Positions 21,540-35,400 of a stretch of 64,000 nt of DNA are shown here, piece after piece (the stretch's first letter is position 1; the number at the start of each line of letters is the position of its first letter). Origin of the DNA: Bryum argenteum (Eukaryota > Streptophyta > Bryopsida > Bryales > Bryaceae); NCBI GenBank assembly GCA_037043015.1, contig CM073323.1:23526758-23590757 (forward strand). The letters are read 5' to 3'. Below the pieces are notes generated by a model. It saw only the letters and a program-made list of their open reading frames with translations, had not been told where the DNA came from and ran no database searches. A program made the position numbers and the translations under genes.

Positions 21540-23214
21540 AAGGTGTTTGAAGATCCCACATGTATTAAGATCCCTTATGATAGACTCCCGTCTCCCAACA
21601 AGGTCATATTCGTTAAATCAATACTTTTGAAAATGTCATTCTAGTTGGATATTGTTGCAAGCACAAAAGAAATGAATGCAAAGAAGGACAAATCATTACC
21701 TGTACAAATGTCGCATCGTAAATCCCAAAAACCTCATATTGTGTCCATGTAACGAAGTGTCTTGAGTACACCATAAGAGTACTACCCAAAATGAGTGTAA
21801 AAACACCACGTGGGGGTGTACTTGTTGGTATAATGTCTGGTGTATTGAGGACACTTTTCTACTATTTTTTTTTTTGCGTACGCGTACAATGAATTCTTAA
21901 ACCGCCCATTCCAATTTTTTGAAATACGTTGGTATGACGATGATGTTGATTCATTTTCAAAAGTGGCTTTGTGGATGAGAAACGTGTCCAATGGTTTAAA
22001 AACACATTGGTTTACTTCTTTTATCACAAATTAGTAGAGGAGTCAAAGGCAAAGCTTTTCTCAATCCCATGCCCAGATACAACATTGAATGACACACCTT
22101 TTAATTATCTTGCCAATTTGAGGATACGATTGCATATTCCTTTAGTCAAAATTTTGAAAATTCAAATTAAAAAAAACTCAAAGCTAAAATCCTTGAGTAA
22201 GTTTTCTATTTGGGTCAAATTTTAACAATGACAAAGAAGAACTCCAAACCTATCCTAGACAGCTTGAATAAATTGTTTATTTGATGTATCCTTGGATGTG
22301 TGCGGACAGGTCATCACACCAATGGTGGCATCAACTTCTAACACATTCAAGACTTGATTGAAATGACATGAGGTTATTCTCAACATGATATGCCTAGAAT
22401 TGCAAATCCAACTGTACCAATCTTCAAACAAACGCTAACCTAGATGGAAACACGTACAATACTAATACCCAATACTTTAGTGGAAACTCTTGACCAAATA
22501 ACCACAAAATAAACTTTTGAAGTTCACAAGAAACTCCTTCGCCAAATAGCTATGCTAATTAGGTTCATGATTACAAATCTCTCAATTTATAAATTAATTG
22601 ATAAGCTTTGAAAATTAAAACTAAAAAAAACATGAAGTTAGAAATAGCCCAACAACCAATTAGCAAAGCCAAAATCATAGGCTATCTCAAATTTCCTCCA
22701 ACATCCACCAAAATTATAAATTCAAATTTCAATTTGGCTTGGAGTTCCCGATCAAAATTGAAATTATGTCATTTAAATTGAGGAATAGTTTGCCACATCA
22801 CCATTTCAATAAAGTCATATTAAAATACACATACCCCAATTTTCATATCCAAATTATAGTGTGGGGCAGTTGCAAGGACACCAATAAAAGCAATTGAAGT
22901 TGTAGGGGGGAAACGCCCAATAATAATGAAAGGCAATGAAACTTAATCCGGCGCTTATAGAAATAGTAAATGTGGTGAGCCTTTATGGCTGGCATGAGAG
23001 AATTTAGGTGCTAAAGGCCAGAGTGGAATTAGAACTTGGTTGCTTTGAATAAATTTAAATTTTTATAATTGGGTATTGGCCAGCTTGGCTGACAGTTTAA
23101 TTCGGAGTTTGATAAAATGTTTCCTTTTTCTGATTCCAGTTGCTCGTTGGTGATGCCCCCAAGTACCGGTACAACAAACCTCTACCACACTAGGGTTCTT
23201 TACACTAGGGTTGA
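21540..23214. other. gene-free AT-rich DNA
   Basis: No gene, RNA or clear mobile element recognised. Some short stretches around 21610-21740 resemble 18130-18250 (for example GCAAGCACAAAAGAA-TGAA and AATCC-AAAACCTCATA), which suggests a shared older repeat. Confidence 0.4.
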
Positions 23215-23541
23215 AGAAGAGAAACTCCAACCAATTTAGAGGCCGCGATGAATAGAGTGTTCGTTCAAACTATCCTTGAATGTATACCGGGAGGTCATTG
23301 CACCGATGGCAGGACTAGGGTGAACACTGCTAGTTCTTACCAAGCCACTAGTGTCTTAGAGATACTCGACATGGTATCCCCAAAGGCTTTGAGATACACA
23401 TACAACGAGGTCCAAGAACCCCCCACCATGGTTGAATGGAATATGGTGGTGAGCACCATTCTGGCATGGGAATAGAACCGAGGACCTCCTCATTGGAGGC
23501 CATGAACCCTAACCCTAATCATCTAAGGCTTGTTGTGCCTC
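23215..23541 (-). mobile_element. diverged SINE-related element (subfamily 2)
   Basis: In minus orientation it starts GAGGCACAACAAGCCTTAG, carries the B-box-like CGGTTCTATTCCC, then the family's GGTGCTCACCAC-like, TGGACCTCGTTG-like and TCAAAGCC blocks. It ends with a variant tail region (TAAATTGGTTGGAGTTTC). It is related to, but clearly diverged from, the four recent SINE copies. Related pieces lie at 26692-26825, 27520-27665, 29315-29410 and 29905-30110. Confidence 0.75.
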
Positions 23542-26500
23542 ATTCGTTTTGAAATATCGTGTTGTCATTGTGGTGGTAAGTCCGTATCCGGGTTATGGTA
23601 AGAAAAAGGTTACGAGGAGTGGTCGAAATGGGTTATCAAGAGTCTACAATAGTGTTGTGATTGTGCAATTTGGGATTTGGGGTATAGGGTTTCGTGATAT
23701 AATTGTACAACATGTACAAAATTTAACGGATTCAATCTCACGAAGTGGGATTATGACATTGTACAAATGTTTACTTTATTCATTCAAGTTGTGGGTATAT
23801 AGTGATGTATATCATTTGTATAACATTTGTTAATTTGAAAGTAGAAGGAGGGGAGTATCTTTTTGTTGACAATTAACACGTTCAACATTTTTAGTGTGCA
23901 GTGTGTCGAGAGTAGAAGTGTTACTATTTAGAAGTGTAACATTTATAGAGGGTATATTGTAGGATGTATATTGGTAAGAGTTTAGGTGAGTTGATTTAGG
24001 GTTTGAGGTGAGTTGCATCTTCACTAAAAAGCTTGTGTTGTCGAGTTGACTTGCGAACTATGAATTTTGAAAAGCCCATACTCATTGCATGAAAGAAAAG
24101 TGTTTTGCATTTGGCACCTTTTCTTGATGAAAATACACACCCAAATTGTTAATTTTCAATTTCTTTTCTCTAAATCAAACTTTTGTTGAGCTTCTTCTTA
24201 TGTGACTATCTCCTCTATACATGCAAATGCATGTCAAAGATGCACCGTGAATAAGATACCACAAGCGTCCTTGCCCTTTTAACCCCTAAACGTGCCGTCA
24301 AAAAATGACAATTTGGATATGTGACAACAACTTTGAAGAGCCATATCTTCTTCATCCGAAATTTGTTTTTGATGAAATCACTTGGGTAATGTCCCAAATC
24401 AAGTCTTGTTTGTGTGAAACATATTGTAGACTCATACAAGAAATTAGGACCTCAAGACATGCATTTTAGTGAAGGCAGCTCTTGATTTTGGGTTCTCAAA
24501 CATGGGGCATGTCTCACCATTGCAAGGCAATTATGTAGAATCCAATTTAGTTTCTCATGATTTTTATTTTTTATTATTTTTTGCATAAATATGTTCTCAA
24601 GATGAAATTCAACAACCTTGTAGTTGGAAGATTTTTAATTGTGAAAAATTAAGGTATTGGATTTGCAATGATGTTTTATACTGATTTTTTTTTCAAAAAT
24701 AATATGGTTTTAGAGAAGTTGTTTCTCCTTTACCAACCCTTAGATTTCAATTTGTTTTTTGTTGGGTTAGATTCTCATATGACTCAAACGTGGTAGAAAC
24801 CTCAAACTCATCCAAGGTGTGAGGAGGACATGTCATGCATTTCAATGCAAGGGATCTAGTTTTGCACCTTTTTTCTTAGTAAAATTTGAGGCAATTTTCA
24901 CCATTTCAAGATTATTATTCGAGTCAAGAATTTTTTTGATGAATTTCTTCTGGGCAAAGGTGTATTTGAGATCAAAGTAAATCTCTTTGTAGTTGGCAAA
25001 TTTTCATTGCAATAAGTCTCTTCGTAGCATTTTCACTTTCGAGTGAGAATGTTGAGATTTTGTGATGTTTTTTTTAGTACTAATACATCACAATCTCACA
25101 ATCTATGAGACCTTATGACTCAATAGTTTCTTCATACAATATACAATATGTTCATTACAAGATTGTACAGTTAAGATCTAAGAAACATAACTTTGTTTCT
25201 ACTTATGACAATTCTTTAGAGAATGTGTCACTCTTGCTGTAAATGAGTCAAACCGTTTAGGGGTTCAGTCACAATTCAAATTATTCCAAAGAACTTCAAC
25301 TACGTACTTGTAGGGTAATAGTAAGACGTTTTGAGAGTTCATCCATGTCCATTTTTTGAAATAATTCTCAAAATTCAAGTACTTTTTACCCACAACTACA
25401 TTGCTAGTTATTACTTTCTCTAATTTTATTGTTCAAGTCTCATGTTAGATACTCCTACCCAAATTTTTGGTATTAAATTTTACAAGTTATCCTAAGGGTC
25501 GTCTTGTTATTTGGTGTACAAAAAATGATATTTGTACAAAATCTCAAATCTCATATCATTATCTCAATATTTTGATCAAAAACTTGCAAATTGATGTCAT
25601 TATGCTCTTATCAATGTTTGAAGAATTCTTATGCAACGATGGAATCAATCTTTGATACCAAAAGGAAAATAATAGTATATGTTGATACAAAACATTATAA
25701 ATTTCAAATATATCGATTATTAATATATATCTTTAGGGAAAATCAGCTAGAGGTAGTTCAAAGACTTTTTATTAGAATCAGTGACCAATATTTATTCTTA
25801 TTGATTACTCAATTCTTTCGTGCACCTGCAAAATTCCAAACTCTCACCAAAACCGTGAGCATTTATGAAATATGAATCTTGTAGTATTTTTTTATTTATA
25901 GCATAATTAATGGCACATTCTATCATATTTAAATGAAACCTTCAACGCCCGCGTAAATTTTTGTCATCCTCTTCTCTTTGTGACGTATACATTGTCTCGA
26001 TTTCTTTTGTTGAACTCCCTTTCACAAACAAAATTAACCCTTAATTGACATCCTTGTTTTCCACAAATTGGAGAGAAATGCAACCTCATTGTCTTCTGGC
26101 CTTATTTCTGCACTGAAGGTAAAACAATTTTGAGAATCGGAAACCGTGGTTATCAAGGTAACTTGGTGATGTGACCAATGCAAAAAGATCGATCACATCG
26201 GGTAAAATCTCAAAAATGGCACCGTTGAGAAAAAAAATATTTTGGTTGATGATCATGAGTGAAAAATATCATATTGCTTTTTGGGTTTTTCCCCCTTGGG
26301 TCATTTTTTTCTAAAAATTGGCATCATACAGCATGGTATAGGGATAAAGATCAAGATTTTTTATTATTTTGAAAAAAAATCGTCAAAAAAATAAAAAGAA
26401 AGGCTAAGTCAAAGAGCATTGACCATGAGATCACGTGGCCCCTACAATTTCGCGCGGATCCCACAAACCTCAAGAAGGCGATTGGGAAGGAGCATTGGAT

Positions 26501-26691
26501 TCGGAAAAACAAAAGAATAAGGGTGCTTTTGGGCAAGATTTGCACCCTACCACTGTATCGGACCCCAAAAGCAAAAGCAATGACCTTGGTAACCAGTTTG
26601 GTCACCGGTGACAATTAAGGGTTAAGTTGCTTCAAAGTGGGAGGTATTTTTTGACTCTGCCGCAATTTGTAACAGGTAAGAATACCACCGT
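23542..26691. other. gene-free AT-rich DNA
   Basis: I see no exon, RNA gene or element with clear ends. Most of it is below typical exon GC content, and the frames are short and unconserved. Two copies of a TTAACCCTTAATTG motif sit in inverted orientation at about 26034 and 26613 and may mark another degraded element of roughly 590 bp. Confidence 0.4.
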
Positions 26692-27665
26692 TTTACTCCC
26701 CATGTCGGCATGATGCTCACCACCTTAGTCCACCCAACTATGATGAGGGGTTCTTGGACATCATTTTACGCATACCTCAAAGCCCTTTGGGAGGGGGGGG
26801 GGGTTTCACGTTGAGTATCTCCAAATGTACGGAGGGAAGAGGGATTGCTAAACGTATCACCCCTTTGAATTTGCATCCTTTTCCAACAGACTTGCTAACG
26901 GGCCTCACCAATTGATCATACTATGTTCTATATTCTTACCCTATGTCCAACTCTATTACACCATGGTGATATCCCAAGACATCACTCAAAAAGAGGAAGA
27001 CAGTAGAAATATGCTAAACAAAACTAAAGAAGATAGACACTTCAAAAGATGAATATGATAAAAAGATGCTAAAATAATGAACATAGAAAGATGCTAAAAA
27101 AGATGATGAAGCGTTCCGACTATGAAGAAAGTACTTCGCGTTCTAATATGGAGGGATGGGTGTGGATATATAGCAAGGGTTGTGGCGGGCCGTCACATCT
27201 CGCAGGTCAAAGGCGTTTAGCTAGTCCGTTGGGATGTAGCTAAATGTAGCCAATCTTATCCCTTTAACGATTCCTTTGAGAATGTTTTAAGGCACTACAC
27301 TAAATAGGTAGATTAGTGTTAGATTTTTATAAGATTTGAAAATGCTATAAGTTTTTACTTTTGATAAAATAAATTACCAAGAGTATTGATTCCAATACCA
27401 TGGAAAGATCCCCATCTTCAGGAATGTAGAGGGTAATTTTTTTGACCAGTAGTAAAAACTTATAACATATTTATTTGAATTAGTGTATCTAACACTAATC
27501 TACCTATTTAGTGTAGTGGCTAGGTAAGAACTAGCATAGTGTTCACCCCAAGAGGGGTTAGTAGTCCCGCCATTGGTATGATGACCTCTCAGCATACATC
27601 CAAGAATAGAAGGAACAAACACTCTATCCACCAAAGCCTCTAAATAGGTCAGATTTTCTCTTCTT
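26692..27665 (+). mobile_element. SINE-related element split by later insertions
   Basis: The 5' part, 26692-26825, holds the CCCCATGTCGGCATGATGCT to GAGTATCTCCAA section of the SINE family. The 3' part, 27520-27665, resumes with GCTAGGTAAGAACTAGCATA and ends CTCTAAATAGGTCAG. Between them lie about 460 bp of unrelated sequence, containing GC-richer patches at 27110-27240, and a complete MITE B. The order implies that the SINE-related copy is older than the MITE. Confidence 0.65.
27298..27513. mobile_element. MITE family B, copy 2, inserted in a SINE relative
   Basis: A 216-bp element with perfect inverted ends: CACTAAATAGGTAGATTAGT on the left and its reverse complement on the right. Both continue through GTTAGA. 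It is flanked by TA on both sides (27296-27297 and 27514-27515). Comparison with the uninterrupted SINE sequence GGCACTAGTAACTAGG shows that exactly one TA was duplicated. TA target duplication is typical of Tc1/mariner-class MITEs (family knowledge). Confidence 0.9.
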
Positions 27666-30600
27666 TTTATAAACTCATTCTGAAAAATAACAGACTAAAA
27701 CTGAAAGAAGTAAATGTTGTTTTAATTTTTTTACTTTTTCTTTTTTAACATGTTTATAAGAGATAAATAACATGGCCAATTCAGTTGCTCTTACGTACAT
27801 GGTGACAGGCTCATGTACTAATGGCATTGTATTAACAGTTGTTTTAAAAGGACCCGTACATCCAATAAATGGATGAACAGTAACAGTAATCACCAAATGC
27901 TTGGTTTTAATGGCAGAGCAATTAAAGAACACCATCCAGTGCACTCAGCTGTCCATCCACCAATGAATAAATGAATAAATGGAGGCTTATCAATCAATAA
28001 TCAAGTCTATCCTACCTTTTACCGTCCATTTAATTAATACCCTCTCTAAGCAATATTTTTCCAATTAATGCACCAATAGGTTAAATCACAAGTTCCTCAA
28101 TAGATGGATCAAGTTTAAATGTGAATCTTTGGAAAGAGGTTTAATGGCATTCAAGATTTTAGGAGTATATTGTCATTTAAAAGCAAGTCATCAAAACAAT
28201 TATGAGAAAGAATACATCATCTCCACATGAAGAATCAACTAATTTTGTATAGGGTTACGCATTCAAACAAAGGCAAAATGTGTGTAAGTAGAGTATGAGG
28301 CGGTGTCTGAATTTGGAGAGCACTCAACACTTTGTCCTAGTGAGAAGGCATGAACCTACATTAACTCTTGAATGTTTGGCGGAAGGCGTAGATCTTGTGA
28401 ACCTAGACCAAGTGTATGTTCAACTCTTCAAATTTAGCACAAAATTTAAAGGCATATTTTGAAAATCCAACGGTATGGATGTGAGAGTTAATTTGCATTG
28501 TGTTCACATAATGTTTTGGGGGAGTGATCAATTCCAGGGTTTTGGTGAGATTGCATCAAAAGAAAACACAAGACAATGAGTTTACATTATCTACATGCTC
28601 TTGAAATTTTTAGAACTATGCACGTGACACCACGACTCAATCCCAACGGCGATTCGAAACGTATATATGATGTGCATGCATAAAAAAAAATAAAAAAAAT
28701 AAAAAAGAAAAAAAATAAAAAATGCAAAGCAAATCTTTGAGCCAAACAATTGCAATTTGGGTTTAGCATCTCATAAGTATTTCCATACACCGTATCTAAT
28801 TTCACACTGAGTTCCTTGTAAATCACAAGGTATGGCACATATGGGGATAGCAATGTATCAATAGAAAGCTATTTGTTTGAAAATACAAACATTCTAATTT
28901 AGAGTAGACTCCAAGGTACAAACCTGAAGACATGCAAATACACAAAACATACTGGCACACATCGGCACGCTGAGACCCTTAAGGGTTGAGCTTTGTGGGT
29001 GTAAATTACAAAACTTCCAGCTTGAATAGCTTGAATAACGAACTCCATGTAATTAACTCCTAAAGGTCTGAGCGTGCCGTGGCGACCACGGTGTATTTTG
29101 GTTGTATTTGGAGTGAATGCACACCTTGAATGGGTTTGAGTTCAAAGAAGAAGTTGACATTTGAATTAATGCGGTTCTAGTGAGCTAAATTACGATTCGA
29201 GTTTAGAGTTTCTTGTTGGTAGCAAATCCTAATTATACGACAGCGTACATACTATCCCCAAGGGACTTCTAAGGGTTAATACACAATTAGGAGTAAAAAA
29301 AGTTTGAGAAGAAAAACTCTTGCCAACGTCTCGAAACCACCATGAAAACAGTATTCGTTCAACCTATCCTTGAATGCATGTCCATGTCACACCGTTACAA
29401 TGTGATCGTTCCCATGACAACAACAAAAACAACAACAACAACAACAACAACAACGGACACCACCACAATACATACAACGTTCCTACAAAGCACAGCTTTT
29501 TGCATACTCGCCCTCACTGGTCGCTTTAGAAAGCAGGGGCAGGTCCCCCCCTCACCGAGGAAACTTTTTCCAGGTGGGGATTCAATGCTGGGAAAACAAG
29601 CTCAAACAGGATTCGTCCATTATTTAATTAAATGGTGGGGGCATCATTTTATTCCATAGGGCATTCAAAGGGGCATTGAATCTGCAAGGGTACAGAACTA
29701 CAGATTTTGGCTTGGCTTGGCTTTGTTGGCCCTGGAGGAGGCATTGCAACGACTTTGAATAACAACTATTTTATTATTGTGGAAGGGAATGGGGCCTTAG
29801 TCAATCAATAAATGAAGCCATTTCTACACGGGTTTTATGATTGATACAAATTGATGGTTGTATCTCTACACTATATTGATATTTGGACATCACCATCATA
29901 GTCCAGACCTCGTTGTATGGGTACCTCAAAGCCCTTTGGAGGATACCATGCTGGGTATCTCTAAGGCGCTAGGAACTAGCATAGTGTTTACCCCGAGAGG
30001 AATTAGTAGTTCCACCATTGGTGTACCTCGGGGCATACATCCACGGTCACGTCGAACCAATACTCTATTCAGGCCAACCTCTAAATAGGTTGGAGTCTCT
30101 CTTCTTCTTTTTACATAGAAATGAAACTTGAAAAAAGAAAGATATTAAACTTTGGTGAATTTTTGAAGTTAGTGCAAATTCATTGATTTTGGGTAGATTT
30201 TGAGAATAAACGAGCATATACTGGGGTTTGGGCAGTTTTGGGCACATTTCAAATAGTGTTTTCAAACTCTGACCCTAAATATCTCTTTTCCACGTTTTCT
30301 TTTTAATAAGATCACATTATCTTTGTAAGTGCCGTATTACTCACTAATAGTTCCCCACACTTTTGAAAAAACGGGCATTTCCTTTGTTGAAAAGGAGAAA
30401 GAAGAAAGAACACAAAGAATGAGCATGAAGCAATCATAATAAGCCAAGAGCTCCATTCCACCATGTATATATAGTGTATGAATACAATGGTTAACCACAA
30501 GTTAACTAAAGTGAAGTTATAAATATGCTATCAAGATAAGGACTTGAAAAGTAAATACTAGTAGGTTCTAGAGAAGGTTTTAAAGAGTGAATGGAAACTA

Positions 30601-30954
30601 TCTTAACGACCTTCGTAACTGTAATGATATCGACTATGGTCCTTTACACTTTTAAGTCTCATTTGGTTAAATTAATAACTATCGTGACTAATAGTTTTCA
30701 CGCTTTTAAATAAGATTACGTTATCTTAACAACTGTCATAATACTAACTAATAGTTCTCCACCCTTTTTAATAAGATTTGTCTATCTTGATAACTGTCAT
30801 AATATGAACTAATGATGCCCACGCTTTATAATTATATATGTTCACTTAGGTACTTTTTGATGTTTTTTAACAAGATCTTGTTACCTTTGATAGTTGTTGT
30901 AATACCGATGGATAGTTGCACATGAGCAAAGACAGTTTGGTGCAACTAAAGGCG
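27666..30954. other. gene-free region with SINE fragments and simple repeats
   Basis: A-rich tract at about 28681-28722 and an AAC/ACA microsatellite at about 29418-29455. Diverged SINE subfamily-2 sections lie at about 29315-29410 (minus) and 29905-30110 (plus), the latter ending AACCTCTAAATAGGTTGGAG. I see no exon of a conserved protein. Confidence 0.5.
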
Positions 30955-31345
30955 TGTTCACACGAGGGTTTGAATGTATATCTATGTCGTTTAGCAACCG
31001 CTCTTTTGACTGCCTGGTCCAAACTTACGTCCTTCCACCTCTTCTTTTCATGCGTGAAGAAGACGCGTTGCTGCAAACTCGTGAATCTAACGCAACTTTT
31101 GACCAACCAACAAGCAAGCACCAAAAAGGGCAGCCCAAAAATGTGTGGCATTTAGAAAAAGATGTGTTTATTTTTAGATTTTTGTGAAGACAATGCACGC
31201 GATGGTATGTATGCCTTGGCTGTGAAGACAATGCACGCTTTGTTGGTATGCCTTGGCTGTGAAAACAATGCACGCGTACATGCCTTGGCTGTGAATGGAA
31301 ACACGGTGGGTGGAAACACGTTTTGAAGCTCGTGTGAATGGGCCA
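30955..31345. mobile_element. MITE-like element with short inverted ends and an internal minisatellite
   Basis: The left end reads GTGTTCACACGAGGGTTTGA, and the right end inverted reads CCATTCACACGAGCTTCAAA, so both share TTCACACGAG. Inside, at 31183-31289, three units of 32-38 bp repeat TGTGAAGACAATGCACGC plus GTATGCCTTGGC. No transposase ORF. I did not find a target duplication, so the element call is moderate while the tandem repeat is clear. Confidence 0.6.
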
Positions 31346-32423
31346 TGAGTCTAGAAAGAAATATGATACCCTTAAGAAATACTTAGTTACATAGTAAAAA
31401 CTAAACAAATACAATCTTGTCCAAAGTCCAAATTAACACTTGAATTGTAGTACCTCTTTTCACTATGCTAATTTGAATCCGAAATTTTCATCCGCCGCAA
31501 GGTTTTTTCATACACAGCCGGAGATGCTCAAATGATAACAAGTCCACATCGGCAGCATGACATTCATAGCTAGACTGCCACATCACAAAAACAGCTGCTT
31601 CCTGCGAACATAACTTTCAGTTGACCAACAAGTTCTGACTGCCGAAATCACCCACTCGGTAACTTCCACACACACAAACATACATAAAACTATTCACTTT
31701 TCTCACGTACGAGAATACCCATAAGTTACACATACATACACACACAATACAGGCAGTCCAGACAGACAGGCCCGCCTCTTCGGGTCTTCGACGCCGAAAC
31801 CAGACTCATACAATCCCTCGATTCCGGGAACCACGCCATCATTGAAAGCCAGCAATCCCAAGTCCACCCTCCCACCCGATGCGTCGCACCCTTGGCAACA
31901 ATATTCGTCTAGATCTCATACTTACCTTAGTGCTTTGATGATGTCGTTGTTGCTTGTGTGGTCGTGGCCGTTGCGGTTTCTGACACGGACATGAATTCTT
32001 CCTGCGTGGCTCTGACTCTGCTGCGTGCCGTCAGTTGCAGGGCGATTGAAGTGATTGAATACTTGCTAGTAGCTGCCTACCGTTTGTAAGGGCAAGTGCA
32101 ATGGTGGGTTTTTTGTAGTTTTGTACCCAAGCTTTTGTCGACAGGGTGACTGTCGGCGACGAGGACGACGTACTTCGGGGGTGAGCTTCGGGCCGTTTTA
32201 AGCGCCAGGCGGTGCATGTGGAGTACTCATGGACATAGACGTCGTGTCAGCCGACGCAGAGACAAAGACAAAGGATGGTGTACATACGGGATGGTTCGAG
32301 TCGTTGGCGATCGGCTGGAGCCGAGGATATGGAGGAGCTTTCGCGGGAGAGATGATGCAAGTGTAAAGGTTTTGGGTTGGTTTGCTGAAAGGGAATGAGG
32401 TGAAACGAGGGTGTGAGTTGGTG
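31346..32423 (+). promoter_or_regulatory. 5' flank and probable 5' UTR of the LRR receptor kinase
   Basis: AT-rich to about 31750, then GC-richer (31760-32423), as expected of a promoter passing into a leader. It contains CA-rich stretches near 31665-31745. A possible upstream ORF of about 60 codons (ATG at 32216, ending 32398) precedes the main ATG at 32424 without overlapping it and could affect translation. No core promoter element can be assigned with confidence. Confidence 0.4.
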
Positions 32424-35400
32424 ATGGGAAGCGCCAGGGCTTTGGCCCTAAGCTTGGCGCTGTTGTTGCTCGTCGCCGTGGTGTGTTTTGCGCAAGACGT
32501 GCAATCGGATGTCGCCGCGCTTCTGGCTGTTAAGGCCGCTTTGGCCGATCCGCAGGGCGTCTTGGGTAACTGGGTGGCTGGCATTGGCAATGCGCCGTGT
32601 GATTGGAGCGGCGTGATTTGTGAGGCTGGTCGTGTCAATGAGCTGCGGTTGCAGGATGCGGGATTGCAAGGTCCTCTTGCAGGTAAGGAGATACCGTTTT
32701 TCTTTGTGTCGGAGGTCGCCGGGGGGTTTAAGTTTCAGGAGGGTGTTGATTGTGTGGGGGTTTTTGTGCGCAGCCGAGATTGGTAACTTGAGTGAGCTTC
32801 GGCGTCTGAACGTGCACACGAATCGACTCAATGGCAACATTCCGGCGTCGCTCGGGAACTGCAGCAACTTGCACGCGATCTATCTCTTTCAGAACGACTT
32901 CACGGGCGACATTCCGCGGGAGATTTTTCTGGGGTGTCAAGGTTTGCAAGTGTTTAGCATTTCCGAGAATAGGGTGGTGGGATCAATACCAACTGAAATC
33001 GGCACGCTTCGTCTTCTTCGAAGCCTCGACCTCTCGGGCAACTTGATTGTGGGGAGTATTCCCGTGGAGCTTTCGCAATGTATCGCACTCAACGTGCTCG
33101 TGCTCAGCGGCAACTTGCTGTCTGGGTCGATCCCGCACGAGCTCGGGAACCTCGTGAACCTCCAGCGTTTGGAGATTAGCTACAACCAGCTCACGGGGCT
33201 CATCCCCCTGGAGCTTGAAAGCTTGGGCTTGCTGGAGGCGTTGGACCTTTCTCACAACTCAATAACTGGCGGAGTGCCCAACATCTTCTCCAATATGCCC
33301 GCGCTTCAAATCCTTCGTCTCGGAAATAACCTCCTGAGTGGGCCAGTACCCGCGGAGATTGGGAACGCCGCGGCGCTTCTCGAGGTAGACCTCGCGGTGA
33401 ACAAGCTTTCGGGGTCTCTTCCTTCTTCGCTTTCGAATTTGGTGAAGCTCCAAACCCTAAATTGCTCGAACAACCTCTTCACTGATGGCGTTGCGAACAT
33501 TGGCGGGCTGCGAGGGATACAGACGTTGGATCTCAGCTTTAACATGTTCGATGGCGCGCTTCCTAGTACCTTGACCCAGCTTACGAGCCTGCGCGTGCTC
33601 GCGCTTTCGGGGAACTTGTTCACTGGGAGCATTCCTCTCGGGCTTGGCAATATTGTGAACCTGCAATCGCTGGAGCTCGACGGGAACATTCTTCAGGGTG
33701 AGCTTCCGAGTGATATCGGTTCACTGCAATCGTTAACGGCTCTTAACCTGGGGGGTAATACGCTTACGGGCGTGATTCCAGAGTCGCTCTCGCAATGTAC
33801 GCAGCTGCAGATTCTTGACCTGAGAGTGAACGCGTTCACGGGGTCCGTTCCGGCGTCCCTTGGGAACCTCCAGAACTTGCAGGTTTTGCGATTGGGTTGG
33901 AACAGACTGAGTGGCGTGTTACCACCGGAGCTCGGCAGGTGTACGAATTTGCGGATTCTGAACTTGAGCGGGCAGAACTTCACGGGAGCTATACCGACGT
34001 CGTATGCCACGTTACCGAACTTACGTGAGTTTTCTGTCGATGGGAACGCTATCAACGGTACCATCCCTGATGATTTCGTGAGACTGTCACTCCTGACCTC
34101 GCTCGCGCTCTCGAACAATCGCCTCACCGGGGAGATTCCAGCCAATGTGGGAAACGCGACCAATCTCCAGATTCTTGAGCTTTACGGAAACGAGCTTTAC
34201 GGCGTGATTCCGCCATCGCTCGGTAATTGTACCAATCTCCAAACGCTTGACCTCCATGGCAACAGGCTTACAGGCGAGATTCCTCCAGGACTCGCGACGC
34301 TACCCAGGCTGGAACAGCTGAACCTGCAAGGGAATGCCATTTCGGGTTCGATTCTCCCGGAGCTCGGGAACATGTCTACGCTCGTGGCCCTAAACATCTC
34401 TCGTAACAACTTGACGGGAACGATTCCGGGTTCGCTCGAGAAGCTCAACAACTTGGTGCTGCTGGACGTCTCCTACAACAATTTGCACGGCGAGATACCG
34501 CGTGCGCTTGGTTCAAAGTTCACCAGAGCGTCGTTCGAGGGCAATATTGGACTCTGTGGGCCTCCATTAAGTAGCAACTGTGGCTCCCAGAAGTCGAAGT
34601 GGGAGCGCTTCTGGACGTGGAGGGCGATTGTGGGCGTTGCAATCGGAGGCGCAGTGTTGGCGTTAATTCTCCTCGCACTGTGCGTCTTTTGCTTCGTACA
34701 TCTGCTGCGACGCCATGGTAATGGTCACCTCGAAAAGCCCGGCTCGCCCTTGGATAAAGTCATCATGTTTCGGTCTCCCATCACGCTCGCTAACATCCAA
34801 GAAGCCACTGGCCAGTTCGACGAGGATCATGTGCTTAGCCGCACTCGCCATGGCATCGTCTTCAAGGCCATCCTCCAGGTAACAACAAAACCATCGCAAA
34901 CCATCAAACTTCTGTCCATTGATTCGATGTTTTGATGTTCTTCGTTGAATGTGGCGCAGGATGGCACGGTGATGTCAGTGCGGAGGCTTCCCGACGGAGC
35001 AGTGGAAGACAGTTTGTTCAAAGCAGAAGCAGAGATGCTAGGCAAAGTGAAGCACCGAAATCTGACAGTTCTCCGCGGCTACTACGTCCACGGCGACGTG
35101 CGACTACTGGTATACGACTACATGCCGAACGGGAACCTCGCATCACTCCTCCAAGAAGCTTCCCAACAAGATGGACACGTTCTGAACTGGCCGATGCGGC
35201 ACCTGATCGCGCTCGGGGTATCCCGAGGTCTCTCATTTCTCCACACGCAGTGCGACCCACCGATCGTGCACGGCGACGTGAAGCCGAACAACGTACAGTT
35301 CGACGCAGACTTCGAAGCCCACCTCTCAGACTTCGGGCTGGACAAGCTATCCGTCACCCCCACAGACCCATCATCCTCCTCCACACCCGTAGGCTCCCTG

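Noticed and set aside
26030-26625. A possible transposon bounded by TTAACCCTTAATTG in inverted orientation
   Set aside because: Only about 15 bp matches at the ends, with no target duplication and no second copy.
33306-34163. Long reverse frames opposite the LRR exon
   Set aside because: They mirror the 24-residue LRR periodicity on the other strand, a codon-bias shadow.
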